DNA of 64,000 nt from Gordius sp. MW1 (taxonomy: Eukaryota; Nematomorpha; Gordioida; Gordea; Gordiidae): contig OZ038526.1 in the NCBI GenBank assembly GCA_964036665.1, positions 5,022,001 to 5,086,000 of the forward strand, read 5' to 3'. This document shows, piece after piece, positions 25,101 through 37,581 of this stretch (positions are counted from its first letter, which is position 1; every line of letters starts with the position of its first letter). The notes under the pieces are model-generated. The model was not told the DNA's origin. It did no database searches and saw nothing but the letters and a program-made list of their open reading frames with translations. The translations under genes were made by a program, and so were the position numbers.

Positions 25101-28100
25101 AGGGGCGAGAGACGGGTGAAAGTTATCAAAACATAAATTGAATAGCAATTAAAAGAAAATCCTTGTAGAAAAACTGTGTTTTAATTATAGTTAACTTCTT
25201 TTAAATTTATAATAAATATTTTAAAAATTAATATCTTAATTAAGAGGGGTGTATCCTTAAAATTAACTCCGAGTTAGGGAACGCAGAATTTTATATAAAT
25301 GAGTCCACGATTATTTGTTATATCTAAAAAGGCTTCCTAGACCATTAAATTACTCAATGCGATCTAAGAAAACGCCTGTTCTACAAAAACTTTAAACAAG
25401 TTACGCCTTGCATTTTTTTTGGAAACCATCATATTCATTGCTCGCCTCCCAGCGAATCATATATTAATTAACTCTGGGTAAGTTATTAGCACTAAATTAA
25501 CATTGGCTAACACAAATTTTCTGAAGCTTATTTTATAGGCAAAATGACATCCAAATATTAGACTTAGCATTTTAAACTTATAGTAATCCTAAAGTTTGAC
25601 CAGTTGACCAAAAAAATTGCATACGCTCTTCTTATTTAATGCAACTCCACGATCTGAATATGAGGCATTAATAAATTAAACGCTATTAGATGGCAATAAA
25701 CAGACCAATGTTGTTTGAGAGGGTAATATAAGGAAATAAGCTTACGCTGTTGTGACAAAGTAAGACTACTTAAATTTTGGATGATACAAAAGACATGTTG
25801 CGCGCAATGAGTAGGCATAGAGTGCCCTAATCTGTCCAGGAGGCGTTAAATAAATGTTAATGAAGATATAATATTTTTATTTTATAGTAGGTAGTATTCT
25901 AATTTATACCTCACCTAACGACCTAACATAATTTTAAGGGTTTAGGTGATATTGTTTAGAGTTGGTAATTTATGATAGTCTTTACCGCAAAATTGTATTA
26001 TTAAGATAAATTATCCATGTCGTCTAAGTTTCCATAAATAAATAGATGCTGTGATATAGCCGTTATCACAACTAGACTTTAAATAAAGAAGACCAGATTT
26101 TCAAGGTGAGGATTGCTGGCCTTTACAGAATCTGCTAATGCCTCATATAATTTATTTAAGTTTTGATAACATTTAAAAATCGAATTTCTTAAAATTCAAC
26201 ACATAAGATTTATTTTATATTATCAATTTATTAAAGTCTTGAGTCTTACATAAATAACCAAAAATGCGAGATTATAACAATTTAATATTGGAAGCTAAGT
26301 ATTTTTGGTGAATAAATTTAAAAAGGCAAATAACCACATCCTTGATAAAATTTAATCGATATATACATATATAATATAATATATATAATACAGAGTTATA
26401 ACAATGGGAATAAATTTCAGGAAACAGTTGTTTGATGAGAATAATTGAAGATTAGTTATCTTCTTGCCTATCCCTTCCGTCCTAAAATAATTTAATTAAG
26501 GGGTCCTCAAGACCCATAATCCTCGTTGATTAGCTGCTTGACGAGTTACAGGAAAATTAATCAAAGTTGAAATTAACAAATATAAAACAGGTTGAAGGGG
26601 GAGGGGGAGGAAAGGGTGTAATAAATAATTCAAAAGGTTGACAAGATTAGTTATGCATAGATGTATATTATAGGCCTAAAAATACCTATAAAAATGAGTA
26701 CCTATTATATTGTAGGTAAGTAAGGACATATCAATTATTTATTAAATACAGTATTAGATATGGTATGGACGTTTGGCTCTTGCAAAAAAACTTCAATTTA
26801 ATTAATGATTTATAGGGCAAGGAATATAGATGTTAAATTTATCGTATTTGTCTTCAGTTTAGTAAATTTGTCACTTACAATAAATAGCAAGTGATAATAA
26901 TTTCAGAATCGACATTTTGATTCACTAGTGTACAAAATTAAGTGTTTCTGATTAATGAACATGAGAATATTACTAACATTGCAAAATGTTAACACAAGTT
27001 ATAGCCTATCTATTCATATGTAAAACCTATTTTATAAATGAGACCTTTTTTAACCTTGCTTTAACATAATCTGCATTTATTTCCAAGCACAATCGTCTAA
27101 ACAATGGATTTGCTTGATCTGCTGGACCTAACGCGTTTATGGTTACCGAAACCTATCACAACTTAAGGGCTTTTATAACTTGATATTGTCATAGATTATT
27201 TTCCACATGTCCTAAAAATTGTCAACAATTAAGAACGCTACTCAGGTGCGATTGTTAAATTAAATTCTTGGTCCAAGGAATGAAGCGCTTTGGGATTCAT
27301 TGGACTTAATTACAAATGTTTAATAAACATACGAAAAGAATCTTATATCTGTAACAACATATCCGAATACTTATAATATGTCAAGCACGCACAAACATAT
27401 CAGTATAAAATGCCATAGTCATTATTTAAATAAATCAGCGGTGAAAAATAATGATAAATTGAATCCAATACTATAAACCGATGCCTATAATTATAGATCA
27501 ATTTGGAATTACAATTTCAATTATTATTAGCAATGTGTCAAAAATGTCTACATGATATGTTACATAAATTGTGTCATAGTGTAAAATTGTGATTAAAAAT
27601 TATGTAGTGAAAACAACCTTATGTGTTGTTATCAATGTGTCAATAGAAATTGCATGACATTTTGCCCTTGTATTTTTAATACCATTTTCGGAAGTGTTAT
27701 TCATTAGTGCTTGTATGTAACACTTGAAAACTAACAAATAAAGCATGCTGATTGTGGCTTTTACACGATTAAAAAGTTACCAAAGACATTAATGCTTAAA
27801 GATGAGCCCTATATTAAACTTAGCCTAAACAATCATTTATTGTCAAAAACGAATTTATAGAGTTACAACTTTTTATAAACTTACATTTTACTTCACCTCG
27901 GTTTCTATATCTTGGATAATCAACGTTGTGAGCATATATATGTAATGACGGTTTGGTAGGCTTAAAATTAATATAACAATTGATAAACACTCAAATAGAG
28001 CTTATATTATTTCTCAATTATAGTGCAATTTTTACATAGCTAAAGTTTTTTTAAATATAAAATATTAGGTATTATCAAAAATCTATTATCATACCAGTTA

Positions 28101-30218
28101 ATCAATATAGAATTAATAGAGGTGTATAATAGCATTGCCTGTAAATAATGAAACTAAACTAGATATGTTGATTTTGCAATATTCAGGTGTTTTACAACTA
28201 AATTCTAAATTGTTATTAGATAGGTGTGTTATGGAATATAAGCTCCACACTATAAACTCAACTTTGAGCTGTCATAGTGGTATATCAAATCTCTCTTATT
28301 TAATGCGACAAATGAAAGACAGTGAAACAAATCAATTTTCTTATAATTTGCTGTAATAATACAACAAAACAGTAGTTTGGGCACAGAGACTTCTTGTTAT
28401 AATACAACAAAAATCATTACCTTGAGCATAGTATGCTTATAAAAATTTGTTAGATTCGCTATTTTTTTACGAGAAAGAGGAGGGGGGAGGGCTGGGTTAA
28501 TTACTAAAAATTTTAAAATATTTACCTCTAGCAAAAAGATTCAAATATTAAAGCTTAAAGCTCCGTGTTTTGAGGAACAAAAGGTTCAAATGAATATTTC
28601 AGGCAAACAGTATTAAATCAAACCAAGAATTAAAAAGTCACAGTTTATAAAATTCTTGTAGCTGGAGTTGTCAAGAGAACTTGTTTTAAATAACTAGCTC
28701 TCTATATATTCTTTGAAAAAATAAGCTATATATTTTGAAAACGAGGAACCGGAATCAGATTTAAAGAGCAAAGGAACGGCCAAACTTAAAGTATCAAGTA
28801 CCTTCTTTTAAAAACAAATTTTCGATTTTTTAGAAAGTGAAAAATATAAGTATTTAACTTATTGTACACCGACAATAAAACAAACACTCATAAATTTAAA
28901 CTAATGTAAAATACCAGATTGTGTAACCATTATAGCATGCTTTATTAAAAAAATCATTAATAGGTGATCTAAAATAAATTTTATGGGTCAATGAGACATA
29001 CTTTGTAACATATAAAATACTTAAGATATGAATGTAGATTTTATTGCTTTAAGTATAGGTATTTGAGTAGTTAAAAAATAGTATACATATATAAATAACC
29101 TAAAATTTGCCTGTTAACTTATCAATGGCTAAAAATACAAACGTATGGTTAAAAGAATATACTTTAGGGGTACGACGCAAAGATTAAAATAATCTTATTG
29201 TGAATTCTCACATCTAAACACCATATAATATAAAACTAAATTTATTAAAACTGAGTGATGCTTCATAACGAGCAAGTTGGGATAAGTTTAACAAAAAATT
29301 TAACAAGTGGTTAAGACTTCTTGATTTTAATGTAAGGGAGAATGACTTAGCAGCCACCCTTTATTAAGCGAGATTGGATAATAAAAGAAGAAATAAAAAG
29401 ATTCAAGGATCCTTGAGGTGAGGATTACCCAATCGCAAGAAAAGTCACGAAACAGTTCCTTTTTGAATATTTGGATCAAGATACTTTTATATGAAACAAA
29501 AAAACTATTGTCAGTCCTAATGACAGCAGCTTTTATTTAATCAAGGATATTCTAATTTTTAAAATTTTTATTATAGAAATGATTTTACTAACTACTTGGA
29601 TAAAATATAGCTTTTATAAAATAGCAATTGTGTAAAATGCATTGATGTAGCCAAATTGATACGATGTAATAATTATTCAACATCTCTAGCGAATTGAATT
29701 TTGAGTGAGATTAACCAAGATACAACTACATTTTGCAAATAGGATTAAATGTATTTTAAGATTTTGCTTAATTTTGTGGAAACTTAAGAATGTGTGCAGG
29801 TTGTGAGAAGCGGTTGTATACATAGCTATATGACTCAATTGATTAGGTACATAGGTTCAATGGTCAGCCATGAAGATGAGAGTTATTCATCTAATCTACA
29901 TCATTTAACTCACACGAGTTTTAATATATGGCTATATATTTACTCCTGCAATAGCTTTTCGTTCGTTCTATGAAGCTATTAGGCTTGGTAGGTATTATGT
30001 GAATTTTCGTGACTAAATGATATAAGTTGAACATTATGTTAAATGCTTCAAGACTTTCCTTCATTCTCGTAATATTTTATAGACATTTAGTAAGGACTCT
30101 TCTCAAGGTAGATTTTTCTTACAATAAACTCTTTTATAGATAGTTCCATCTGTCCTGAAACTTCCGCTTTAAAATAAACATTTTTTCAAATTTGGATTTT
30201 GGTATGTTTGATTTTGAC
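22101..30218. other. Long gene-free AT-rich stretch
   Basis: No conserved coding segment or complete element recognised. A solitary ttaattgctatgcaattaat tip is at 24347-24366, and an alternating (ta)n-like tract at about 26357-26390. Short frames at 25636-25818 (minus) and 28135-28356 (plus, no ATG) are unsupported. Regulatory DNA cannot be excluded. Confidence 0.45.
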
Positions 30219-30224
30219 TTTATT
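30219..30224 (-). promoter_or_regulatory. Poly(A) signal AATAAA of the small gene
   Basis: Plus-strand tttatt, in the context atgcaaataaagtc on the minus strand, 60 bp after the stop codon at 30284. Confidence 0.55.
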
Positions 30225-30283
30225 TGCATTATTCTTTTAAAAGTTCAGGCCATTTCACACCACTACCACCTATAAAAGATAGA

Positions 30284-30551
30284 TTATAAAAAGGAAACTA
30301 TTTCCAATTCATCGGGGTTTTTCTCATAAAGAAAATTTCCACGTTTCAGTTCTAATTCCCTTTTAAGAATTAATATATCTCTCAATATATAAAATGTAAC
30401 CACGTTTTCTTTGTTCTCTAATAACTCCAAAAGTTCTCGACCGATTGCCACCATATTTGGCCAAATCATTGCCTTAGCATCCTAGATAGTTTATATATAT
30501 TAATCGACCTGCGACAGCTTAACCCTGTTTTTTGGTAGTGTTTACCGCCAT
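30284..30551 (-). CDS. Small two-exon gene, 67-aa protein of unknown function
   Basis: Proposed coding exons are 30551-30546 (ATG GCG) and 30481-30284, joined across a 64-bp GT-AG intron (gtaaac...tatctag) in phase 0. The product starts MADAKAMIWPNMVAIGRELL and ends ELEIVSFL. It is rich in Leu, Glu and Lys, probably helical, with no signal peptide or membrane segment. An in-frame TAG just before the second exon supports a splice boundary there. AATAAA lies 60 bp past the stop. The ATG sits in cctctagATGGCGGt, a YY1-type motif often found at start codons of housekeeping genes. I do not recognise the protein. The long exon could instead be the last exon of a gene whose other exons lie upstream. 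Confidence 0.5.
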
Positions 30552-30558
30552 CTAGAGG
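30544..30558 (-). promoter_or_regulatory. YY1/CTCF-like motif over the proposed start codon
   Basis: The minus strand reads cctctagatggcggt. AGATGGCGG is the YY1 core, and the whole word also fits a CTCF-type pattern (CC-C-AG-TGGC). Overlap with the ATG is typical of YY1-regulated start regions. Binding is inference. Confidence 0.4.
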
Positions 30559-30984
30559 ACGAGAGATACAAAGGTTTTATACTTATTTAACGTTATGGTA
30601 CAACTTATTGCCTTAAACTCTTTTCCATTATTGCTTTGTCATCTATGTCTCAATTATTTACTCAGCTAGGCCCGTTTTTTTACAATATATAACCCCGTGA
30701 CAAATAAATATTCTCAATACCCTAAAACACCACCATTTCCTTAAATAAAAATAACGCGCGATTTTCCAAACCTCCCCACGTTTCATTCTTTTTTCGTATT
30801 TTTGGGAATTTCGCTTATTAATATTACAAATACAAAAATATTATTAAATTTTCTACAAAAAAATAAATTTTTTTCAAAGTTAGATGATAAATGCAGGCAA
30901 TCGTTAACCGACAGACTTAAAATGAAGTGCTATGAGCTATTATTTATACGGAATAATGCTTCTAGATCACGAAGAAGATCACAT
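30552..30984. other. Presumed upstream region of the small gene
   Basis: Short C-rich patches (caaacctccccacg, 30768-30781) and a gcgcg word at 30755-30759. No element recognised until the Helitron remnant begins. Confidence 0.35.
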
Positions 30985-32580
30985 TTTAAAATGCCACCAA
31001 TTATTCTATCAATACATAGTAATATGTAGGCCAAAATTAAATCGGAACGTCTGCTCTACATTAGTTTGATTTCGGGTGGTGATGGATATCCTTTGTACAA
31101 AAGAAGATCAACAGAGAATGGTGGTACGTGGCAACCATTGAGCTGCCGAGCGCAAAGTCTATGTAGATAACCCTTGGGTTGTTCCATACTGTACTTTGCT
31201 ACTAAAATTATACAAAGCACAATATCAACAAGGATCAAATGCTACAAAACTTTAACAAAACTTATATATTCTTTAAGATTTTTGCTTACAAATTGGAAAC
31301 AAAGCTTTGAATCAACTGGGTATGCCTGCATATCGATCTGCTGCTGCCTATGCAGACTTACATCGTGAACAAAAATACAACCAAGGTGATCTTTTGTCTT
31401 ACACGCGATCTAATGTTCCAAAGCCAACGACGCAACAAAAAGCCATTTACAATATGATTGCTATTAATAAAAGAAGAAGTCTTCTTCTTATGCTCTAGGA
31501 GGAACTGGTAAAACTTTCCTAATGACATTCCTGGCAACTATTCGTTCCCAAATTAATATAACCGTGGCTCTAGCGTCTTCCGGAATGGCTGCCACATAGT
31601 TACCCTGTAGAAAAACTGCTCATTCAATGCATTTAAACGCTCAATGGGTATAATTTTACAGAAGTGCAAACTTATTGTTTGGGATGAATGCACAATAGCC
31701 CATGAAAAATGGCTCGAAGCTCTAATCGGTCATTGCAAGATTTACGAGAAATCCTCAAACCTTTTCATAACGCTATATTAATGCTTGCAGGAGATTTCAG
31801 GCAAACTTTACCGGTTCTCTTAAGATCCACCACAGCGGACGAAATTAATGCCTGCCTTAAATATTTATTTTGTTACCTTATGTCAAAACGTTACATCTAA
31901 CCACTAATATGCGTGTAATATTATATAATTATCATGAATGTGAGATATTTTCCCATCAATTGCTAGAAATTGGGAAGGGGACCGTGCACGTTGATATATG
32001 CTCAGGACGGATTTCTTTTCCTACCAACATCTGCAATTTTGTTCCGTCTAAAACTGCTTTGGTTGAAAAAGTGTTTCCAAATATTAACGCCCATTATCAT
32101 GATCGACTTTTGCTCCGCCAACGGGCTATTCTCGCCCCCAAGAATACAGACGTCCATGACCTTAACAATCTCAATCTGTCTAACATTCAAGGCAATCCAA
32201 TAACTTACAAACCAGTTGACACTGTTATTGTTACTAATGACGCTGTTACTATCCAATGAATTTTTAAATTCAAATGATTTGGCAGGAATACCACCTCACA
32301 TTCTGCAATTGAAATTTGGCGTATCGATTATCGTGATGCGCAATATCAGTCAGCCAAAACTTTGCTATTACGTCTCGCTATTAAACGCTTGATGTGCAAC
32401 GTTGTTGCAACCACAATTTTGTCTGGACCTGTGCATTTTTAAATTTTATACCTCCATAACAGGTACAGCTGTATCTATCTTCATTTTAACCTATCAACTA
32501 ATACCAATATGCTTATCGCAAAAACATCCCCACCAAACATATCAAACTTCCAGCTTTATTCTTATCCCAACTTAATTTTA
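30985..32580 (+). pseudogene. Decayed autonomous Helitron: Rep and PIF1-like helicase
   Basis: Rolling-circle transposon protein in its usual order. The Rep-side words HQLFYQYIV and SERLLYI come first. Next come DGYPLYKRRSTENGG (31082-31128) and the PWVVPY region. Then the helicase follows: LNQLGMPAYRSAAAYADLHR, Walker A GGTGKTF (31498-31518), Walker B VWDECTIAHE (31677-31706), AGDFRQTLPV, STTADEINACLK, LHLTTNMRV, ERAILAPKN-type RQRAILAPKNTDVHDLNNLN and PPHILQLKFG. The frame changes several times and has stops, and most of the Rep domain between SERLLYI and DGYPLY is missing, so it cannot be active. The 5' TC and 3' CTRR ends were not located. Helitrons are eukaryotic DNA transposons; the identification is secure. 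Confidence 0.92.
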
Positions 32581-32621
32581 GGTAAATTTAAGCATAGTTT
32601 TTTTTCTTTATCACTTGTAAT

Positions 32622-32760
32622 TAGAGATCTGCACGTGCCATCCGAAGCCCGGCCCGAGCCCGGCCCGAGCCCGGCCCGACGGGTGGGGCTCAGACAAAAT
32701 AAAATATAAATTGTCGGGCTCGGACCCAAGATTCCATTTTACAGGGCTCTACCCGTAATA
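32622..32760. mobile_element. Solo end of the GC-rich hAT-like family
   Basis: Starts TAGAGATCTGCACG, followed by three tandem cggcccgagcc units and, inverted, gggctcggacc. It is the same terminus as at 2000. The rest of the element is absent, so this is a truncated copy. Confidence 0.5.
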
Positions 32761-32844
32761 CATCTATGTATGTAAAACTTATTTTTTAACATCTCCCAGG
32801 TAAACTTAAAACAGTATGTGTACAATAAAACTATTAATATACCC

Positions 32845-32995
32845 ATGGGCGTAGTCAGAGGGAGGCAGGGAGGGGCGGCTGCCATCCTCCAAATCAAATT
32901 TTTGAAATTTATTAAAATTATGGTTAACATTTCAAAACTTTATCATTTCCCTCCCCTAATCATTATTGCCCCCCTCTAATTCCAATGCCGCCTAT
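32845..32995. mobile_element. MITE, ATGGGCGTAGCC family, copy 5
   Basis: The left end atgggcgtagtcag is clear; the right end has decayed. Flanks taatataccc and aaatatacca match at 8 of 10 positions, again giving a 10-bp target duplication. Confidence 0.75.
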
Positions 32996-33005
32996 AAATA
33001 TACCA

Positions 33006-33619
33006 TAAGTCCCTCCATCAACTTTAATACACTTGCAAGTCTAAACTTATTGTATATATTAATTTTTTTATTTTATATTTTTAAGCCATTATCTTTTTAC
33101 TAATTTATATTAAAATCAAACCTCACATATGACACCATCACCTGATCAAAATTTTACTAGGTATAAAGATATTATATTTCTATATTTTCTCATACATAAT
33201 ATTTCGCTTTCATTCTCGCGGAAATTTGTATAATTTCAAAATAATTCTGATTTAACCAAATATTGTAAAAGACTTTTTAAATCTCTTTATTTTGATACTA
33301 TAGATTTTAGGCTATGACATTACACTATTATAAACGCTGTACTAAAATATTTTTTCTTCATTGTCTAACATTATAATTGACTTTACAGCAGTGGTTTATA
33401 ACTTTTTGCCACACAATTATATTATCGTTAACATCAGACAATTTAACCTATAAAATTATCAAATACCTTATAAGTTTACAAATCTATTTAATTATGAATA
33501 AATATGCCTTTTATCATTAAATTAAATATACCCATATAGCATGATATTTTTTAAATCATAAACTCGCACAGATGACCCAAGATTTTTCATATATGTTCTA
33601 TTAATTCATGCATATTATT
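33006..33619. other. Gene-free AT-rich stretch
   Basis: I see nothing identifiable here. Confidence 0.5.
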
Positions 33620-34055
33620 TGTTGCATAACGCCAAAAAGCTATTTCTGGTTTTAGCCGGTTATGGCTGACTAGTTTTAATAGTTATTTTCCCCCTCCCCT
33701 TGCTAGTTGTATGACTCTTCAAATTTATTGTCACGCAGTCCTAATCCCCCCATCTTTATTATTGTTACCAGTGCATACGGTGATCGCGTTTGTTTGTTAT
33801 AATCCCCCTCCCCGATCGTGATGGTATTGTTTACATATTTTAATCTCCTATCATTATTGTTTTACCACCGCGCTTGTGAGCTATCAATTATTTGTTTATC
33901 ATCATCCTACCACATACATCATTATTATTACAACTACTTAAACCGAATTGTAAAACGAATAGTGAGTAGAAATATTTTAGTCATAGTCGTAGTGATAATA
34001 AACTCTAGTGTTAATTAATTCCGCAGTCCTCCCTTTTTGAGGGAGGACCAGATCA
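33620..34055 (+). mobile_element. LTR-like repeat, copy 1
   Basis: A 436-bp unit beginning TGTTGCATAACGCC and ending GGACCAGATCA, so with the TG...CA ends of a retroelement LTR. It contains a TATA-like tataatccccc and a downstream aataaa. A second copy in the same orientation lies at 37582-38042 and is closely similar. No target duplication or convincing primer-binding site is visible, so an LTR fossil is likely but not proven. Confidence 0.5.
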
Positions 34056-34470
34056 AAATTATTTTAATACCAGTAAACGGGTGTCTCACAGAATAAATAA
34101 AAAAAATACTATTCCCAGGAATAGTAAAATGTCTCTGGGCATAGCAAACCTCGGTGAACTAAAATTTCTAATTAATTCTTTGGAATCGTTTCTCAATTCA
34201 TTCGAACAATGGGCAACCAAATTTTGAACCGCAAACACAATATAGGGGAAATTCCTAAAACCAGTAATTCTATATTAAAAAATTCCGAAAAATGGGTAAA
34301 CCAACATATACTTCTTATCCATGAAGTGGTTCAAGGGTTCAAGAGATATACGTCAATATTCCACAAATGAAAGTCAATGAAGGAATTCTGAAAATTCTAA
34401 TATGAACACTGGAAACAAATAATCTAAAAGAAGCCAAAATTCTTATTATGTTACGTAAATTTGATGATTA
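34056..34470. other. Sequence between the first LTR-like repeat and the Helentron-like element
   Basis: Unassigned DNA, possibly internal sequence of the LTR-type fossil. No domain recognised. Confidence 0.3.
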
Positions 34471-34733
34471 TTAATTGCTATGCAATTTATGGGCTCGTTT
34501 TTTGTTGTCCGTCCGTCTGTCCGTCCGTCCGTCTGTCCGTCCGTCCATCCCTATCTATTTGCATTGGGTATATAAGGTTATCGATTTTTTAAATTAATGC
34601 ATGAGAAAGAGGTGCCCCACCCCTCATCTCTATCTCCCTCGCTGTGTTATTTTTTAAATTAATGCATAAGAGGTGCCCCACCCCTCATCTCTATCTCCCT
34701 CGGTGTGTTATATATAAGATTTGTTAAATTATC

Positions 34734-35980
34734 TTATATAATAAACATAAATAAAAGTTGTTTACTTTTAATTGCTATGCAATTTAACTAGTTATATAAT
34801 AAACATAAATAAAAGTTGTTTACTTTTAATTGCTATGCAATTTAACTAGTTTTTGTTATATAATAAACATAGATAAAAGTTGTTTACTTTTAATGCTATG
34901 CAATTTAACTAGTTATATAATAAACATAAATAAAAGTTGTTTACTTTTAATTGCTATGCAATTTAACTAGTTTTGGGGTTAGAATCCCGGAGTTTTTTTG
35001 ACTCTTATGATTGTTCTTGTTACTATTATTGATAATAAGAATTTTTGGCCGTCCGCTGGCTGCTGACCAATGAAAAAAATGACCATAGGCCAAAATGTGA
35101 ATCGAAATTATTTTTTTCGTTTTTTTTTAATTATTATGATTGTTCCTGTTTCTACCATTGCTATTATGACTTTTTGGCCGTCCGCTGGCTGCTGACCAAT
35201 GTTATATAATAAACATAAATAAAAGTTGTTTACTTCTAATTGCTATAATTTTACTAGTTTTTGGGTTAGAATCCCGGAGTTTTTTTGACTCTTATGATTG
35301 TTCTTGTTACTATCATTGATAATAAGACTTTTTGGCCGTCCGTTGGCTGCTGACCAATGAAAAAAATGACCATTGGCCAAAATGTGAATCATTATTTTTT
35401 TCGTTTTTTTTGACTATTATGATTGTTCCTGTTACTACCATTGCTATTATGACTTTTTGGCCGTCCGCTGGCTCCTGACCGATGGAAAAAATGACCATTG
35501 GCCAAAATGTGAATCGAAATTATTTTTTTCGTTTTTTTTTGACTATTATGATTGTTCCTGTTACTACCATTGCTATTATGACTTTTTGGCCGTCCGCTGG
35601 CTGCTGACCAATGTTATATAATAAACATAAATAAAAGTTGTTTACTTTTTGATTGCTATGCAATTTAACTAGTTTTGGGGTTAGAATCCCGGAGTTTTTT
35701 TGACTCTTATGATTGTTCTTGTTACTATCATAGATAATAAGAAATTTTGGCCGTCCGCTGGCTGCTGACCAATGAAAAAATGACCATTGGCCAAAATGTG
35801 AATCGAAATTATTTTTTTCTTTTTTTTTTTGACTATTATGATTGTTCCTGTTTCTACCATTGCTATTATGACTTTTTGGCCGTCCGCTGGCTGCTGACCA
35901 ATGTTATATAATAAACATAAATAAAAGTTGTGTACTTTTAATTGCTATGCAATTTAACTAGTTTTTGGGTTAGAATCCCG
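34734..35980 (+). repeat. Minisatellite units carrying the element's own 5' tip
   Basis: About seven units with ttatataataaacataaat, aaagttg and ttaattgctatgcaatttaa. Four are in close tandem (34734-34974) and the rest are spaced by the larger satellite. Each unit repeats the sub-terminal palindrome of the host element. Confidence 0.8.
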
Positions 35981-36660
35981 GAGTTTTTTTGACTCTTATG
36001 ATTGTTCTTGTTACTATCATTGATAATAAGACTTTTTGGCCGTCCGTTGGCTGCTGACCAATGAAAAAAATGACCAATGGCCAAAATGTGAATCCGAGTT
36101 TATTTTTTCGTTTTTTTTTGACTATTATGATTGTTCCTGTTACTACCATTGCTATTATGACTCTTTGGCCGTCCGCTGGCTCCTGACCGATTGAAAAAAT
36201 GACCATTGGCCAAAATGTGAATCGAAATTATTTTTTTCGTTTTTTTTGACTATTATTGTTCCTGTTCCTACCATTGCTATTATGACTTTTTGGCCGTCCG
36301 CTGGCTGCTGACCAATGGAATAAAATGACCATTGGCCAAAATGTGATTCGAAAACTTTTTTTCGTTTTTTTTTTTGACTATTATGAATTTATATCCACTT
36401 TTACCGTGTCCTGGCTGCTGACCAATGGAAAAAAATGACCATTGGCCAAAATGTGATTCGAAAATTTTTTTTTGTTTTTTTTACTCTTATGAATTTATAT
36501 CCACTTTTACCGTGTGCTGGCTGCTGACCAATGGAAAAAAATGACCATTGGCCAAAGTGAGCATCAAATTTTTTTTTCCGTTTTTTTGGCTATCATTGAC
36601 TTATAGAGTATCTGTCTGTACTGACCAATAGAGAAAAAGTGACCATTGGCCAAATTTTTG
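34978..36660 (+). repeat. Satellite array with ccaatg...cattgg stem
   Basis: About a dozen units of roughly 115-160 bp, each with tttttggccgtccgctggct, then ctgaccaatg-A(n)-tgaccattggcca, then T-rich DNA. The ccaatg/cattgg arms can pair across the A-run. Units diverge toward the right end. Related units recur at 41330-42860 and 44390-44620. Confidence 0.85.
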
Positions 36661-37340
36661 ATTTTTTTAATTAAAAATTGTTCACATTCAACAAAAAATT
36701 TCTCCCAACAATTCTGCAAATTCTTAACATTGTGTTGTAATATAATGTTTGTTAGACCCATAATCACTAAAGGCCATAAAAACTAATGTAATACGCAACT
36801 AGATGCAAACACTAAATCTAACCCTAACCCTTGCCTATATTACTTTTTGCCTATATTACATTTTGCCTATAATGGAAAATTTGTATAAATAATTAATTAA
36901 TCATTAGGCATTTAATACCCCCCTATAGGCATTCTCGCCCCTTCCCACCTTTCTCGCCCATAAATTGCATAGCAAATATGATACATTTATACGAAGTACA
37001 GATGAGTCGTCCCCCCTTCCCTTCCCCTCTTCCCTTCCCTTCTCCCCCTTCCCACGAGGGCCGAAGGCCCGAGTTTATTGTTAATAATCGATATTATACC
37101 AAACCCCCCCCCCCTCCCCTTTTATTCGAACATTTTTGGGCGATTTTTTTGTCGAGGGAAAAGCAGTTTTTTTAGTAGAGTATGGCGAGGAAAAGGTCTA
37201 ATTTTGATGGAAACTTGTAATAAGGGTTATGTTAAATTTTTGAATGTCAATTTTGTTGGAACTCGTAATATGGTTTATATGAATTTTTGGTTACGAAAAA
37301 AGGCCAGTAATTTGTTTTAAAGTTAAAGCTACGGATATTT

Positions 37341-37447
37341 TTGAGGCTCTGGACTCTATGAGTTTTCCTCATGTTGAATTTTGAGGCTCTGAACTCTAGG
37401 AGTTATCCTCGTATGTTTTGAGGCTCTGAACTCTATGAGTTATCCTC
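37341..37447 (+). repeat. Three tandem hairpin units
   Basis: Three about 30-bp copies of ttgaggctctgaactctatg followed by agttatcctc, spaced 7-10 bp apart. Each has nested dyads (gagg...cctc and aactc-tat-gagtt) able to fold. They lie between the Helentron-like element and the second LTR-like repeat. Confidence 0.75.
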
Positions 37448-37581
37448 AGTGTTTTTATAAAGTAGCATTAGTGATAAATTTAATTGGTGGCCCTGATTGA
37501 AAATGATCAAAAGTAAATATGTCGTTTAAGTGATATTTTGTTTCTATAAAGGTCAAGTTTATTTTTGGGTAAAGTGTAAGG

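Larger units (their letters stand above)
34471..37074 (+). mobile_element. Helentron-like non-autonomous element A (about 2.6 kb)
   Basis: Starts TTAATTGCTATGCAATTT followed by ATGGGCTCG. Near the other end the same word returns inverted (cgcccataaattgcatagca, about 36955-36974), then a C-rich tract and the hairpin GGGCC-GAA-GGCCC at 37058-37070. Sub-terminal inverted repeats, internal tandem repeats and a 3' hairpin are the known architecture of HINE elements, which depend on Helentron (Helitron-like) enzymes. The interior holds a (gtcc)n-rich tract, several 60-bp units and a tgaccaatg...cattggcca satellite. It has no coding capacity. The exact insertion dinucleotide could not be verified. 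Confidence 0.65.

Noticed and set aside
25636-25818. 60-codon minus-strand frame
   Set aside because: No similarity or supporting signals.
28135-28356. 73-codon plus-strand frame
   Set aside because: It begins with TTG rather than ATG and resembles nothing known.
35313-36206. Minus-strand frames with repeated VIFSIGQEPADGQ
   Set aside because: They are translations of the tgaccaatg satellite.
36812-36830. Telomere-like ctaaccctaaccc
   Set aside because: Only two imperfect units; too short for an interstitial telomere.
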